DNA from: Maribacter vaceletii
Lineage (GTDB): Bacteria > Bacteroidota > Bacteroidia > Flavobacteriales > Flavobacteriaceae
Direction of reading: 5' to 3'
Length of the DNA: 64,000 bases
NCBI RefSeq assembly: GCF_003634105.1
Contig: NZ_RBIQ01000009.1
Coordinates: 372,001 to 436,000 of the forward strand
Shown here: one piece after another, positions 45,803 to 53,568 of the stretch
Layout: each line of letters begins with the position of its first letter
How positions within the stretch are numbered: the first letter of the stretch is position 1
Notes under the pieces: generated by a model
The model's database searches: none
What the model was told of the DNA's origin: nothing
The model's input: only the letters and a program-made list of their open reading frames with translations
Translations under genes and position numbers: made by a program

Positions 45803-46321
45803 CTAATGCATGCTCTTAGCTATAAGTTTTAATAAAAAAGTTTCACGCTCAATAGACATTCCTTTTTTATCACCTGTTGCAAGAATTTTTTCGTTATGTT
45901 TAATAGCATCATTAACATTAATCCATAAGGGCGTCATACCGTTATTAGTTTCATATTTCTCCATATTGGGAGTGCCAAGTTCTTGGTTTATATCACATTT
46001 ATAGCAGTAAGAAATCATATGTTGCACATCATAATTTGGTTTATTCCAAGGTCTGTATTCTTCATAAACTCCAAAGGGAGTAATGTTTCTTATATCTTTA
46101 GCACCAGTTTCTTCTATAAGCTCCCGAATCATTCCTTTAATTTTATCTTCTCCCGCTTCTAAACCTCCACCTGGTAAACTATAATCATTATACCGTCTTG
46201 TATAAAGTAACAAAATAGTTTCTCCTTTCATAGCTATACTTCTAGTTGCTAGCCTTGTAAAAACAAATTTATTTTCTAATGTTTTTATCTCAGGGTGGTA
46301 GTGAGTTTTTAATTTTTGCAT
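45803..46321 (-). CDS. Nudix hydrolase
   Basis: 172 residues. The Nudix box is complete: GGGLEAGEDKIKGMIRELIEETGA (about 52-75, GX5EX7REUXEEXGU), so the metal-binding Glu residues (RELIEE) are present. The segment PEIKTLENKFVFTRLATRSIAMKGETILLLYTRRYNDYSLPGGGLEAGE is the N-terminal beta-sheet. Cleaves a nucleoside diphosphate linked to some moiety; substrate not readable. It ends in KGMSIERETFLLKLIAKSMH. Converges on the lipoprotein gene at 45232-45786 with 16 bp between. Stands alone. Confidence 0.85.
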   Translation of the reverse strand: MQKLKTHYHPEIKTLENKFVFTRLATRSIAMKGETILLLYTRRYNDYSLPGGGLEAGEDKIKGMIRELIEETGAKDIRNITPFGVYEEYRPWNKPNYDVQHMISYCYKCDINQELGTPNMEKYETNNGMTPLWINVNDAIKHNEKILATGDKKGMSIERETFLLKLIAKSMH

Positions 46322-46417
46322 GTATAAAGACTTCTAATTATTATGCTTTTGTGAAATATACAATAGTATATAAGTACTCTTATTTTGCATACCAAGTTAC
46401 TTAATTAAAAAGTTGAA

Positions 46418-46445
46418 AGCGGTTTAAATTTACATCCAAACCGCT
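46418..46445 (-). terminator. Possible terminator after the NmrA-like gene
   Basis: AGCGGTTT/AAACCGCT 8-bp stem, about 36 bp past the stop of the minus-strand gene ending at 46481; followed on that strand by a T-rich run. Confidence 0.5.
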
Positions 46446-46480
46446 ATAGTATCTAAACAATGTACTATAAAGCTTATTGC

Positions 46481-47113
46481 TTAATACCCAATTGTAAAAC
46501 GTTGTTTTGGGAAATCATAATTCTCAACTTCATTAAGAATTCCAACAGCAAAATCTTCCATAGAAATAGAACTTTCACCTTTTTCATTAACTAATAAATA
46601 ATCATCCCCAACTCTAAATTTATTAGTTCTTTCTCCTTCAAATATATAAGCCGATGGAGATACATTAGTCCAATTTAATTCCGATTCTTTCTGATATACA
46701 TTTTCTAATGCTTTTTTATGAGAAATAGCAATAGCTTTATGTTCAGTGGGAAAAGTAGGAGTAGCAACCAACACTAAATCCTCATTTACTTTTAAACTAC
46801 CAGCACCACCTACTGTAATTAATCTAACATTAGCTCTTTTAGCTGCCTCAACAAGTGACTTAGAGGCATCAATAATTAAATCTGTATTATCATGTGGTGG
46901 AGCATAAGCACTTATCACTACATCACTTCCATTTATAATTTCAGTTAATTTTTCAGTATCAAAAATGTTTCCATTTTGAATATTTGCATCATTTAATTCA
47001 AAAAAACTATTGTCTTTTGAACTAATTAATTTTAGATTATGTTTTCTTAATGTGGCCTCTTTTGTGATTCTTTGCCCAATTTTTCCACCAGCTCCAATAA
47101 TTGTAATCTTCAT
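46481..47113 (-). CDS. NAD(P)H-binding NmrA/SDR-a-like protein (YwnB type)
   Basis: 210 residues. MKITIIGAGGKIGQRITKEATLRKHNL is an atypical Rossmann loop (GXGGXIG) of the NAD(P)-binding NmrA/SDR-a group; VVISAYAPPHDNTDLIIDASKSLVEAAKRANVRLITVGGAGSLKV and TNVSPSAYIFEGERTNKFRVGDDYLL follow. Closest group: YwnB-like proteins of about 213 residues. It follows the alpha/beta hydrolase by 27 bp, and together with an Rrf2 regulator this resembles Bacillus ywnA/ywnB (from memory). Role in reductive detoxification is inferred; no catalytic Tyr-Lys of classical SDR seen. Confidence 0.82.
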   Translation of the reverse strand: MKITIIGAGGKIGQRITKEATLRKHNLKLISSKDNSFFELNDANIQNGNIFDTEKLTEIINGSDVVISAYAPPHDNTDLIIDASKSLVEAAKRANVRLITVGGAGSLKVNEDLVLVATPTFPTEHKAIAISHKKALENVYQKESELNWTNVSPSAYIFEGERTNKFRVGDDYLLVNEKGESSISMEDFAVGILNEVENYDFPKQRFTIGY

Positions 47114-47140
47114 AATTTATTTTTTATTAATTAATACCTA

Positions 47141-47992
47141 TTAGTTTATAAAATCTTTTATTTTTTCTGCAACTTCCACGGCATATTCATTAAGCAAAAA
47201 ATGTCCTCCATTGAAATAACATGAAGTAATATTTTTTATATCCTTGCTATATGCTTCACCTCCTGTTTTATTAAAAAACTTATCATTTATTCCCCAAACA
47301 ATTAAGGTTTTAGGTTGATGAATTTTAAAGTAGTTTTGCCATTCTGCATATTTCGAAAAATTTGAACCATAATTAAAAAACATAGCTGTTTGTATTTCTT
47401 TTGCACCTGCTCTACTTAAAAAAGCATTATCCATTAAATAGTATGAAGGGTCAATACTTAAAGGTTTTAAGGCTCCACCAAGATGTTGCTCTTTAAGTCC
47501 ATCTAAAGACAATAAATAATTTTTAAAATTGATAAGGCCATCTGTATCCTTATCTTTTTGAAACTTCCCAATTTTCATAGCCCATTCTCCCAATCCCTCC
47601 ATATAAGCATTGGCATTTTGAATAATTAATCCATTAATAAGATTAGGCCTTTTAACTGCAATTCTATATCCTATTGGTCCGCCGTAATCTTGAACAAATA
47701 GGTAAAAAGAATCTAATTGAAGAGCATCTATGAAATCTTCCATTATATTAGCCACATTATCAAATGTATAATCAAACTCTGATGTTGTTGGAGCTGAACT
47801 TAGACCAAAACCAGGAAAATCTGGAGCAATAAGATGATATTTTGTTGAAAGCTCTTTTATTAAATCTTTGTACATATACGAGGAAGAAGGAAAACCATGT
47901 AGCAAAATAATTTTTTCTTTGTTTTGTGCTCCTGCCTCCCTATAAAAAATAGAAAGACCATTAATTTTAATTGTTTTGTTTTGTGTATTCAT
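47141..47992 (-). CDS. Alpha/beta hydrolase (haloalkane-dehalogenase/epoxide-hydrolase-like)
   Basis: 283 residues. Oxyanion region LLHGFPSSSYMYKDLIKEL (HGFPSSS), nucleophile elbow LFVQDYGGPIGYRIAVKRP (VQDYGG: Asp in the place of Ser, the signature of haloalkane dehalogenases and epoxide hydrolases), NLINGLIIQNANAY, and a catalytic His near GGHFLLNEYAVEVAEKI. The nucleophile Asp is therefore clear; the exact substrate is not. It lies directly downstream of the Rrf2 regulator and upstream of the NmrA-like gene, with an Rrf2-type operator before its start. Confidence 0.86.
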   Translation of the reverse strand: MNTQNKTIKINGLSIFYREAGAQNKEKIILLHGFPSSSYMYKDLIKELSTKYHLIAPDFPGFGLSSAPTTSEFDYTFDNVANIMEDFIDALQLDSFYLFVQDYGGPIGYRIAVKRPNLINGLIIQNANAYMEGLGEWAMKIGKFQKDKDTDGLINFKNYLLSLDGLKEQHLGGALKPLSIDPSYYLMDNAFLSRAGAKEIQTAMFFNYGSNFSKYAEWQNYFKIHQPKTLIVWGINDKFFNKTGGEAYSKDIKNITSCYFNGGHFLLNEYAVEVAEKIKDFIN

Positions 47993-48011
47993 ATACTTCG
48001 TATTATTTTTA

Positions 48012-48035
48012 AATGTAACTTTTTTTATTACAGTT
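48012..48035. promoter_or_regulatory. Candidate Rrf2 operator before the hydrolase-nmrA pair
   Basis: ATGTAA-N9-TTACAG palindrome; shares the 13-nt string TTTTTATTACAGT with the operator in front of rrf2 (48467-48491). Located 20-43 bp upstream of the ATG at 47992. Confidence 0.6.
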
Positions 48036-48049
48036 TAAGTTAAAAAAAA

Positions 48050-48460
48050 TCAAAACTGATTTTTAAATTCTTCTAACGTTTGTTTTTGTAATTCATTACT
48101 AATGGCGTTATCAATATCATTTAATATAGTATCTAACTTAATATTTATTTGTTTACCTACCCTACAATTAGGATTTGGTTTATTTTTTAAAGAAGACAAA
48201 ACAGTATCTGATCCTTTTACAAGATTAAAAATTTCGGATAAATAAATTTTATCAGCACTCTTAAGTATTCTAATTCCGCCATTTTTACCTTCCTTACTTT
48301 CTATTAAACCACCTTCTTTAAGTGTTGCAAGTTCTTTCCTAACTAATACAGGGTTACAACTTAGACTACCAGCTATTAAGCTTGATGTTAACCAATCTTC
48401 CTTATACATAGCCAATAATGTCATTATATGCAATGCTATTGAAAATCTTGTTTTTACCAA
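48050..48460 (-). CDS. Rrf2-family transcriptional regulator (YwnA-like)
   Basis: 136 residues. Winged helix with TRFSIALHIMTLLAMYKEDWLTSSLIAGSLSCNPVLVRKELATLKEGGLIESKEGKNGGIRILKSADKIYLSEIFNLVKG (the Rrf2 recognition region), then a cysteine in PNCRVGKQINIKL. Only two cysteines (in LSCNP and PNCRV), not the three-Cys cluster set of IscR/NsrR, so a thiol-type redox switch fits better than an Fe-S cluster; this is inference. Self-regulated by a palindrome overlapping its promoter (48467-48491) and very likely controls the hydrolase-NmrA pair, which has the same half-site string. Confidence 0.88.
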   Translation of the reverse strand: MVKTRFSIALHIMTLLAMYKEDWLTSSLIAGSLSCNPVLVRKELATLKEGGLIESKEGKNGGIRILKSADKIYLSEIFNLVKGSDTVLSSLKNKPNPNCRVGKQINIKLDTILNDIDNAISNELQKQTLEEFKNQF

Positions 48461-48466
48461 TTTATA

Positions 48467-48491
48467 TACTGTATTAATTTTTATTACAGTA
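48467..48491. promoter_or_regulatory. Candidate Rrf2 autoregulatory operator
   Basis: 25-bp imperfect palindrome TACTGTA-N11-TACAGTA (7-bp arms perfect), starting 6 bp upstream of the rrf2 ATG and abutting the -7 box, so bound protein would block the transcription start. Confidence 0.65.
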
Positions 48492-48499
48492 CAAATATA
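48492..48499 (-). promoter_or_regulatory. -7 promoter box TATATTTG of rrf2
   Basis: Perfect TANNTTTG match, 31 nt before the rrf2 ATG at 48460; the operator fills the leader. Confidence 0.55.
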
Positions 48500-48556
48500 T
48501 AAATTTATCTTTTATATTATATTCTTTTTTATTCAAAAAACGAATTTTTTTTATTT

Positions 48557-48982
48557 TTAAATCTGAAACTTATCTTTATTTGCTAAAATCATGGGGTTAT
48601 TTTTTTGCATCCATTCCGTTAGCTCTAGTAATTTCTCTACATAGTTTTGACCAAATTCTGTTAAACTGTATTCTACACGAATAGGAACCTCGGCATATAC
48701 CTTCCTATCTAAATACCCATAAGTCTCCAATGCCTTAAGGCGCTCACTTAAAACTTTATTAGATATGCCGTAAACATATTTCTTTAATTTATTAAAACGA
48801 AGAATAGGAAAGTACCCCAAATATAAAATAATAAGAGTACTCCATTTATCGGAAGACAAAGAAAGCACGTCGCGAATGGTACACAACTCTGGCGGATTAC
48901 GATAATCTATATGCCCAAACATTTTTTTTAATTTTTTTTCGGTCTTAACACGCTGATTATCAACAATAGTTTCTTTTTCCAT
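48557..48982 (-). CDS. HxlR-family transcriptional regulator
   Basis: 141 residues. HxlR domain: YRNPPELCTIRDVLSLSSDKWSTLIILYLGYFPILRFNKLKKYVYGISNKVLSERLKALETYGYLDRKVYAEVPIRVEYSLTEFGQNYVEKLLELTEWM, with the typical Cys (ELC) and KW near the N-terminus; in HxlR proteins of this type that Cys is the redox/quinone sensor. It is divergent from the hydrolase at 49074, with several TTAC/GTAA palindromes between them (48990-49070), and lies next to the Rrf2 regulator. The N-terminal 30 residues (EKETIVDNQRVKTEKKLKKM) are charged. Probably controls itself and the divergent hydrolase. Confidence 0.9.
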   Translation of the reverse strand: MEKETIVDNQRVKTEKKLKKMFGHIDYRNPPELCTIRDVLSLSSDKWSTLIILYLGYFPILRFNKLKKYVYGISNKVLSERLKALETYGYLDRKVYAEVPIRVEYSLTEFGQNYVEKLLELTEWMQKNNPMILANKDKFQI

Positions 48983-48989
48983 ACCTAAT

Positions 48990-49005
48990 ATGTTATTTGT
49001 AACAT
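48990..49005. promoter_or_regulatory. HxlR-type palindrome 1: ATGTTA-TTTG-TAACAT
   Basis: Perfect 6-bp arms with a 4-nt spacer, 8 nt upstream of the hxlR ATG. Confidence 0.55.
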
Positions 49006-49042
49006 TGAAAAATGATAAAATGAATTTGTACTTTTAACTCTC

Positions 49043-49056
49043 CTTACTAGAGTAAG
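49043..49056. promoter_or_regulatory. HxlR-type palindrome 2: CTTACT-AG-AGTAAG
   Basis: Perfect 6-bp arms, spacer AG, 17 nt upstream of the ATG at 49074. Shares its last base with palindrome 3. Confidence 0.6.
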
Positions 49057-49070
49057 TTACTAAATGTAAC
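49056..49070. promoter_or_regulatory. HxlR-type palindrome 3: GTTAC-TAAAT-GTAAC
   Basis: Perfect 5-bp arms with a 5-nt spacer, ending 3 nt before the ATG at 49074, where it would mask initiation. Confidence 0.6.
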
Positions 49071-49073
49071 CAC

Positions 49074-49913
49074 ATGAAAAAACTTTTATACAAAATAATC
49101 CCATTAGCTTACGGCAAATATTTTGATCTAATGGCACTTTTTTCTCCCAAGAAAACTGCGGAAAAAGTATTTTATTTTTTCTGTACTATCCGTAAAGGTC
49201 GCGTTGGTGAGCATCAAAAAGAATACTTAGAAAATGCTAAAAAAGAGCAGCTTTCTATTGCTAAACACAGCATACAAACCTATCAGTGGGCTGGTGAAAA
49301 AGAAACAGTACTATTAGTTCACGGTTGGGAAAGCAATACGTTTCGATGGAGAAACCTCATCGAAAAATTAAAAGAAGAAAAATTTAATATTATTGCTTTT
49401 GATGCTCCAGGGCATGGACACTCTAGCGGAAAACATTTATATGTACCCTTATATGCAGAGGTTCTACAACAAATGGTAGAAAAACACCGTCCCAAACATA
49501 TTGTTGGACATTCTTTGGGCGGCATGACCATTCTTTACAATACGTATAAAAACCATAATGAAGACTTAGAGAAAATAGTTACCATAGGGTCTCCTTCTGA
49601 ATTTTATAAATTGGTAAACAACTTCCAGAATATTTTAAAATTTAACACTAGAGTATTAAAAGCTTTTGAAAACTATATTAAGGAGCGTTTTGATTTTTAT
49701 ATTAAAGATTTTTCTACTGCAGCATATGTACAAACCAATACGAATAAAGGACTTTTATTCCATGATAAATTAGATAAAATAGCACCTTATGAAGATTCTG
49801 AAAACGTGCATAAAAATTGGAAAAACAGTACTTTTATAACTACAGAAGGTTTAGGACATTCCATGCATCAAGAGCAAGTAAACAACCAAATCCTAGGTTT
49901 TTTAAAAGCATAA
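49074..49913 (+). CDS. Alpha/beta hydrolase (serine type)
   Basis: 279 residues. LLVHGWESNTFRWRNLIEKLKEEKFNIIAFDAPGHGHSSG gives the oxyanion region and strand, VGHSLGGMTILYNTYK is the nucleophile elbow with catalytic Ser (about 145), a later Asp and His are in GLGHSMHQEQV. No membrane segment apart from the N-terminal region YGKYFDLMALFSPKKTAEKVFYFF, which is hydrophobic but not a clear signal. Substrate unknown. It is divergent from hxlR, with two palindromes just upstream of its start, so HxlR-controlled quinone or aldehyde detoxification is plausible but unproved. Confidence 0.86.
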   Translation: MKKLLYKIIPLAYGKYFDLMALFSPKKTAEKVFYFFCTIRKGRVGEHQKEYLENAKKEQLSIAKHSIQTYQWAGEKETVLLVHGWESNTFRWRNLIEKLKEEKFNIIAFDAPGHGHSSGKHLYVPLYAEVLQQMVEKHRPKHIVGHSLGGMTILYNTYKNHNEDLEKIVTIGSPSEFYKLVNNFQNILKFNTRVLKAFENYIKERFDFYIKDFSTAAYVQTNTNKGLLFHDKLDKIAPYEDSENVHKNWKNSTFITTEGLGHSMHQEQVNNQILGFLKA

Positions 49914-49918
49914 GTTCT

Positions 49919-50128
49919 CTAGTTTTTTTTAGCAATAGTACTAGCTTTATATTTTTCTTTAGAAAAACTAAAATAATAAGGGTCATAACACCAAGGATCT
50001 CGAACTTCTAGGTATAATGCTTTTGCTATTTCCTTTTTAGTTAACTGCTCTTTTTTGTATTCCGATAGTAACTCCTGAATTTCAGGGCTATTAAAATCAA
50101 AATAGTAGGTTTCTTTTAAAAAATTCAT
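49919..50128 (-). pseudogene. Truncated N-terminal remnant of a transglutaminase-like protein
   Basis: 69 residues, FLKETYYFDFNSPEIQELLSEYKKEQLTKKEIAKALYLEVRDPWCYDPYYFSFSKEKYKASTIAKKN and stop. The segments ALYLEVRDPW and YDPYYFSFSKEKYKAS match the N-terminal part of flavobacterial transglutaminase-like proteins of about 200-250 residues, but the chain ends where the catalytic Cys region (usually GHCI...) should follow. The sequence after the stop on the minus strand is the 3' end of the convergent hydrolase gene, so the rest of the gene is missing, not frameshifted. It lies 12 bp after the esterase gene and could still be translated. Recognition is by eye; a homology search would decide. Confidence 0.6.
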
Positions 50129-50140
50129 GCTACATAAAAA

Positions 50141-51004
50141 TTAGTTCTGATGAAAAGTATCGGAAACAAACTCTAACACACTTGGTAAAGCAGATCGCCA
50201 ATATACCCAACTATGTTTACCTTCACGAACTCTGTACTCATGTGGAATATCCTTCTTTTTCATAGCAATATGCACTAAACTATTTCCTTCATATAAAAAA
50301 TCATCATCGCCACAATCTATATACCACTTTACAGATTTTATTTCCTCCACAGGCTTAGAAGCTATCAAATTTAAAGCATTATAATTTTCAAAATAACTTT
50401 GTATCTCCTCTTCTGTATAGGATTTACCCATCCTTGTTATTTGCATTTTTAAATCTTCAATTGTTAAAGCCCCCACATAAGCACTTAATGGACAAGAAGA
50501 AGAGAATAACTCTGGATGACGAAGTGCATACATAAAACTACCGCCACCTCCCATAGATAAACCTGCTACTGCTCTATATCTTTTCTCCTTTTTTATTCGA
50601 TATTTTTTTTCCACATAAGGCATAAATTCTTCAAAAAAGAAATCCTCATATTTCCAATCGCCTGCATTAAAATAACCTCTTTCTCCACTATTAGCATCTG
50701 GCATTATAATAATCATAGATGTTGCTGAGCCATTCTTTATAGCTTCATCTGTAATGCGTAGTACCTCTCCAAACTGTATCCAACCTGTTTGATCATCCCC
50801 TGCACCATGTAATAAATAAAGTACAGGATAGCTCCGCTCTGAGGTTTCATAATCTGGTGGCAAATAAACCGCATATTTACGCGCTCCTTTTAATATTTTA
50901 CTAGGCATTTCTAAATTATCAAAAACTTTACCTGTTTGGCTGTATGTAGATATAGTAAAAGTAAGAGCAAAAAATAAAACTATTAAAGGCGTAAACGTTT
51001 TCAT
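50141..51004 (-). CDS. Secreted esterase (alpha/beta hydrolase, feruloyl-esterase-like)
   Basis: 287 residues with signal peptide MKTFTPLIVLFFALTFTISTYSQ. Fold markers: YAVYLPPDYETSERSYPVLYLLHGAGDDQTGWIQFG (oxyanion strand), MIIIMPDANSGERGYFN, EKRYRAVAGLSMGGGGSFMYALRHPELF (nucleophile elbow GLSMGG with catalytic Ser), WYIDCGDDDFLYEGN (Asp) and EYRVREGKHSWVYWRSALP (His). This is the esterase D/feruloyl esterase group often found in polysaccharide use; the substrate is not readable. It is followed by a truncated gene remnant. No CAZyme gene is nearby. Confidence 0.86.
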   Translation of the reverse strand: MKTFTPLIVLFFALTFTISTYSQTGKVFDNLEMPSKILKGARKYAVYLPPDYETSERSYPVLYLLHGAGDDQTGWIQFGEVLRITDEAIKNGSATSMIIIMPDANSGERGYFNAGDWKYEDFFFEEFMPYVEKKYRIKKEKRYRAVAGLSMGGGGSFMYALRHPELFSSSCPLSAYVGALTIEDLKMQITRMGKSYTEEEIQSYFENYNALNLIASKPVEEIKSVKWYIDCGDDDFLYEGNSLVHIAMKKKDIPHEYRVREGKHSWVYWRSALPSVLEFVSDTFHQN

Positions 51005-51080
51005 CTTATATGGTTTTTATGACAAAAAGATACTTCTTTTTATTGTAAAAAATCCTTAATACTAAAAATGTTTTTAGCAC

Positions 51081-51110
51081 AAAAAAAGCCCTAAGGTTGT
51101 CCTTAGGGCT
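51081..51110 (-). terminator. folD terminator
   Basis: Perfect 10-bp stem AGCCCTAAGG/CCTTAGGGCT with loop TTGT, followed on the minus strand by seven T residues, 25 bp past the folD stop. Confidence 0.9.
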
Positions 51111-51134
51111 CTATCTTTATTTCTAAAAAAAAAA

Positions 51135-52022
51135 TTATGCTTTAGAGGCTCTATGTCTTTCTCTTGCTAATAACGTATTTTTTAATAACATAGCAATAGT
51201 CATAGGTCCTACTCCTCCAGGAACTGGAGTAATAAAAGATGCTTTTTTGCTTACATTATCAAAATCTACATCTCCTGTAATACGGTATCCTCTAGGCTTA
51301 GTTTCATCTGGCACTCTGGTTATACCAACATCTATAATAACAGCATCGTCTTTTACCATTTCTGCTTTTAAGAAATTAGGTACTCCTAAGGCCGAAATTA
51401 CAATATCTGCTTGTGATATTATCTGTGTAATATTCTTTGTTCTACTATGCGTAAGAGTAACAGTAGAATTTCCTGGCCACCCTTTTCTTCCCATTAAAAT
51501 ACTCATTGGGCGACCCACAATATGACTTCTACCAATTACAACGGTGTGTTTTCCTTGGGTTTCTACTTTATAACGTTCTAGTAACTCTAATATCCCAAAA
51601 GGCGTTGCTGGAATAAAAGTACTCATATCTAACGCCATTTTACCAAAGTTGGTTGGGTGAAACCCATCTACATCTTTATTTGGATCTACAGCTAATAAAA
51701 CTTTTTGCTCATTAATTTGTGGAGGTAATGGTAATTGTATAATAAAACCATCTATATCGTCATTCTGGTTTAACTCCTCAATTTTATTTAGCAATTCTAT
51801 TTCTGAAGTGGTACTAGGCAACTGCACCAAAGTAGATTCAAAACCTATACGTTCACAAGAACGAACTTTACTACCTACATAGGTTAAACTAGCCCCATCA
51901 TTACCTACTAAAACAGCGGCTAAATGTGGTACTTTCTCCCCTCTTTCCTTCATTTTTGCTACCTCAGCAGCAATTTCATCTTTAATTTCGTTTGATACTT
52001 TTTTACCGTCTAGTAATTCCAT
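51135..52022 (-). CDS. folD: Methylenetetrahydrofolate dehydrogenase/cyclohydrolase
   Basis: 295 residues. Bifunctional enzyme that oxidises 5,10-methylene-THF and hydrolyses the methenyl form to 10-formyl-THF. Motifs: LTYVGSKVRSCERIGF (YVxxK Lys, about 50-55), GFIIQLPLPPQINEQKV, NPNKDVDGFHPTN (VDGFH), PATPFGILELLERY, VVIGRSHIVGRPMSILM (GRSxxVGxP NADP loop), TVTLTHSRTKN, and the C-terminal TPVPGGVGPMTIAMLL. Length and motifs agree with bacterial FolD. It follows ffh by 67 bp on the same strand and ends in a strong terminator. Confidence 0.96.
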   Translation of the reverse strand: MELLDGKKVSNEIKDEIAAEVAKMKERGEKVPHLAAVLVGNDGASLTYVGSKVRSCERIGFESTLVQLPSTTSEIELLNKIEELNQNDDIDGFIIQLPLPPQINEQKVLLAVDPNKDVDGFHPTNFGKMALDMSTFIPATPFGILELLERYKVETQGKHTVVIGRSHIVGRPMSILMGRKGWPGNSTVTLTHSRTKNITQIISQADIVISALGVPNFLKAEMVKDDAVIIDVGITRVPDETKPRGYRITGDVDFDNVSKKASFITPVPGGVGPMTIAMLLKNTLLARERHRASKA

Positions 52023-52089
52023 TTTCTTGCAAAATACTGTTTAAAAAGGTGCATTAATAACACCATATATAGTTAATGTGTTTTGTTTT

Positions 52090-53430
52090 TTAAGGACGCA
52101 TTCCTTTCATGTTGCCCATCATTTGCATCATCTTTTTACCGCCACCACCTTGCATCATTTTCATCATTTTACTCATCTGGTCAAACTGCTTTAATAATTG
52201 GTTTACCTCTTGAATATTACGGCCACTACCCTTTGCAATACGTTTTTTACGACTAGCATTTAAGGAGGAAGGTGTAGACCTTTCACTTGGGGTCATAGAA
52301 TGTATAATAGCTTCTATGTGTTTAAAAGCATCATCATCTATATCTAACCCTTTTAAAGCTTTTCCAGCTCCAGGTATCATCCCCATTAAATCCTTAATGT
52401 TACCCATTTTTTTAATTTGCTGAATTTGCTTCAGGAAATCATCAAAACCAAACTTATTTTTGGCAATTTTCTTTTGGATTTTTCTAGCCTCTTCTTCATC
52501 AAACTGCTCTTGCGCGCGCTCTACTAAAGAAATAACATCTCCCATTCCAAGAATACGTTCTGCCATACGAGAAGGATGAAAAACGTCTATAGCTTCCATC
52601 TTTTCTCCTGTACCAATAAACTTTATTGGCTTATCTACAACAGACTTAATAGATATTGCTGCACCACCACGAGTATCCCCATCTAACTTAGTAAGTATAA
52701 CCCCATCAAAATTAAGAATATCATTAAAAGCTTTTGCTGTATTTACGGCATCTTGCCCAGTCATAGCATCTACCACAAATAAAGTTTCTTGCGGTTCTAT
52801 AGCTTTATGAATGTTAGAGATTTCGGCCATCATTTTTTCGTCTACGGCTAAACGACCGGCAGTATCTATAATTACTACATCATTACCATTTGCTTTGGCT
52901 TGTACTATACCTGCTTGTGCAATGGCAACTGGGTCATTATTTTCTTTATCCGAATAAACCTCAACATTTATTTGCCCCCCAACTACATGTAATTGATCAA
53001 TAGCTGCAGGACGATACACATCACAAGCTACTAATAAAGGATTTTTTGACTTTTTATTTTTTAAAAAATTTGCCAGTTTACCAGAAAAAGTTGTTTTACC
53101 AGAACCTTGTAAACCAGACATTAAAACTATTGTTGGTTTTCCCGAAAGGTTAATACCTTCGGTCTCACCACCCATTAATGCTGTTAACTCATCTTTTACA
53201 ATCTTAACCATTAATTGGCCAGGTTGTAATGTGGTAAGTACATCAGAACCTAATGCTTTTTCCTTTACCTTATTGGTAAATTCTTTTGCAATTTTAAAGT
53301 TAACATCGGCATCTAATAGTGCTCTACGCACTTCTTTAGTTGTTTCTGCAACATTAATTTCTGTAATCTGACCATGTCCTTTTAAGACGTGGAGTGCTTT
53401 ATCTAGCTTTTCACTTAAATTATCAAACAT
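52090..53430 (-). CDS. ffh: Signal recognition particle protein Ffh (SRP54)
   Basis: 446-residue SRP GTPase that delivers nascent membrane proteins to FtsY. N domain, then G domain: Walker A GLQGSGKTTFSGKLA (about 107), DVYRPAAIDQL, DTAGRLAVDEKMM, TKLDGDTRGGAAIS, GTGEKMEAIDVF. The C-terminal M domain is methionine-rich, with the RNA-binding end SMTPSERS, FDQMSKMMKMMQ and GGGGKKMMQMMGNMKGMRP. Length agrees with bacterial Ffh. A perfect TAAATTTG box lies 25 nt upstream of the ATG. The SRP RNA gene is not seen in this window. Confidence 0.97.
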   Translation of the reverse strand: MFDNLSEKLDKALHVLKGHGQITEINVAETTKEVRRALLDADVNFKIAKEFTNKVKEKALGSDVLTTLQPGQLMVKIVKDELTALMGGETEGINLSGKPTIVLMSGLQGSGKTTFSGKLANFLKNKKSKNPLLVACDVYRPAAIDQLHVVGGQINVEVYSDKENNDPVAIAQAGIVQAKANGNDVVIIDTAGRLAVDEKMMAEISNIHKAIEPQETLFVVDAMTGQDAVNTAKAFNDILNFDGVILTKLDGDTRGGAAISIKSVVDKPIKFIGTGEKMEAIDVFHPSRMAERILGMGDVISLVERAQEQFDEEEARKIQKKIAKNKFGFDDFLKQIQQIKKMGNIKDLMGMIPGAGKALKGLDIDDDAFKHIEAIIHSMTPSERSTPSSLNASRKKRIAKGSGRNIQEVNQLLKQFDQMSKMMKMMQGGGGKKMMQMMGNMKGMRP

Positions 53431-53455
53431 CTTCTTGCTATATTAAGAGGGAAGG

Positions 53456-53463
53456 CAAATTTA
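53456..53463 (-). promoter_or_regulatory. -7 promoter box TAAATTTG of ffh
   Basis: Perfect TANNTTTG match on the minus strand, 25 nt before the ffh ATG at 53430. Confidence 0.55.
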
Positions 53464-53512
53464 AGAATATCCGCTGTAAGTGGGTAGCTTACAGGCAAAA
53501 ATATGTGATACA

Positions 53513-53543
53513 AAAAGCGCCTATTATTAAAATAGGCGCTTTT
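53513..53543 (-). terminator. Terminator of the repeat lipoprotein gene
   Basis: 13-bp stem AAAAGCGCCTATT/AATAGGCGCTTTT with loop ATTAA, about 25 bp past the stop at 53569 on the minus strand. Confidence 0.88.
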
Positions 53544-53568
53544 CTTAAAAATGTGGGGTAAAAAAGGT

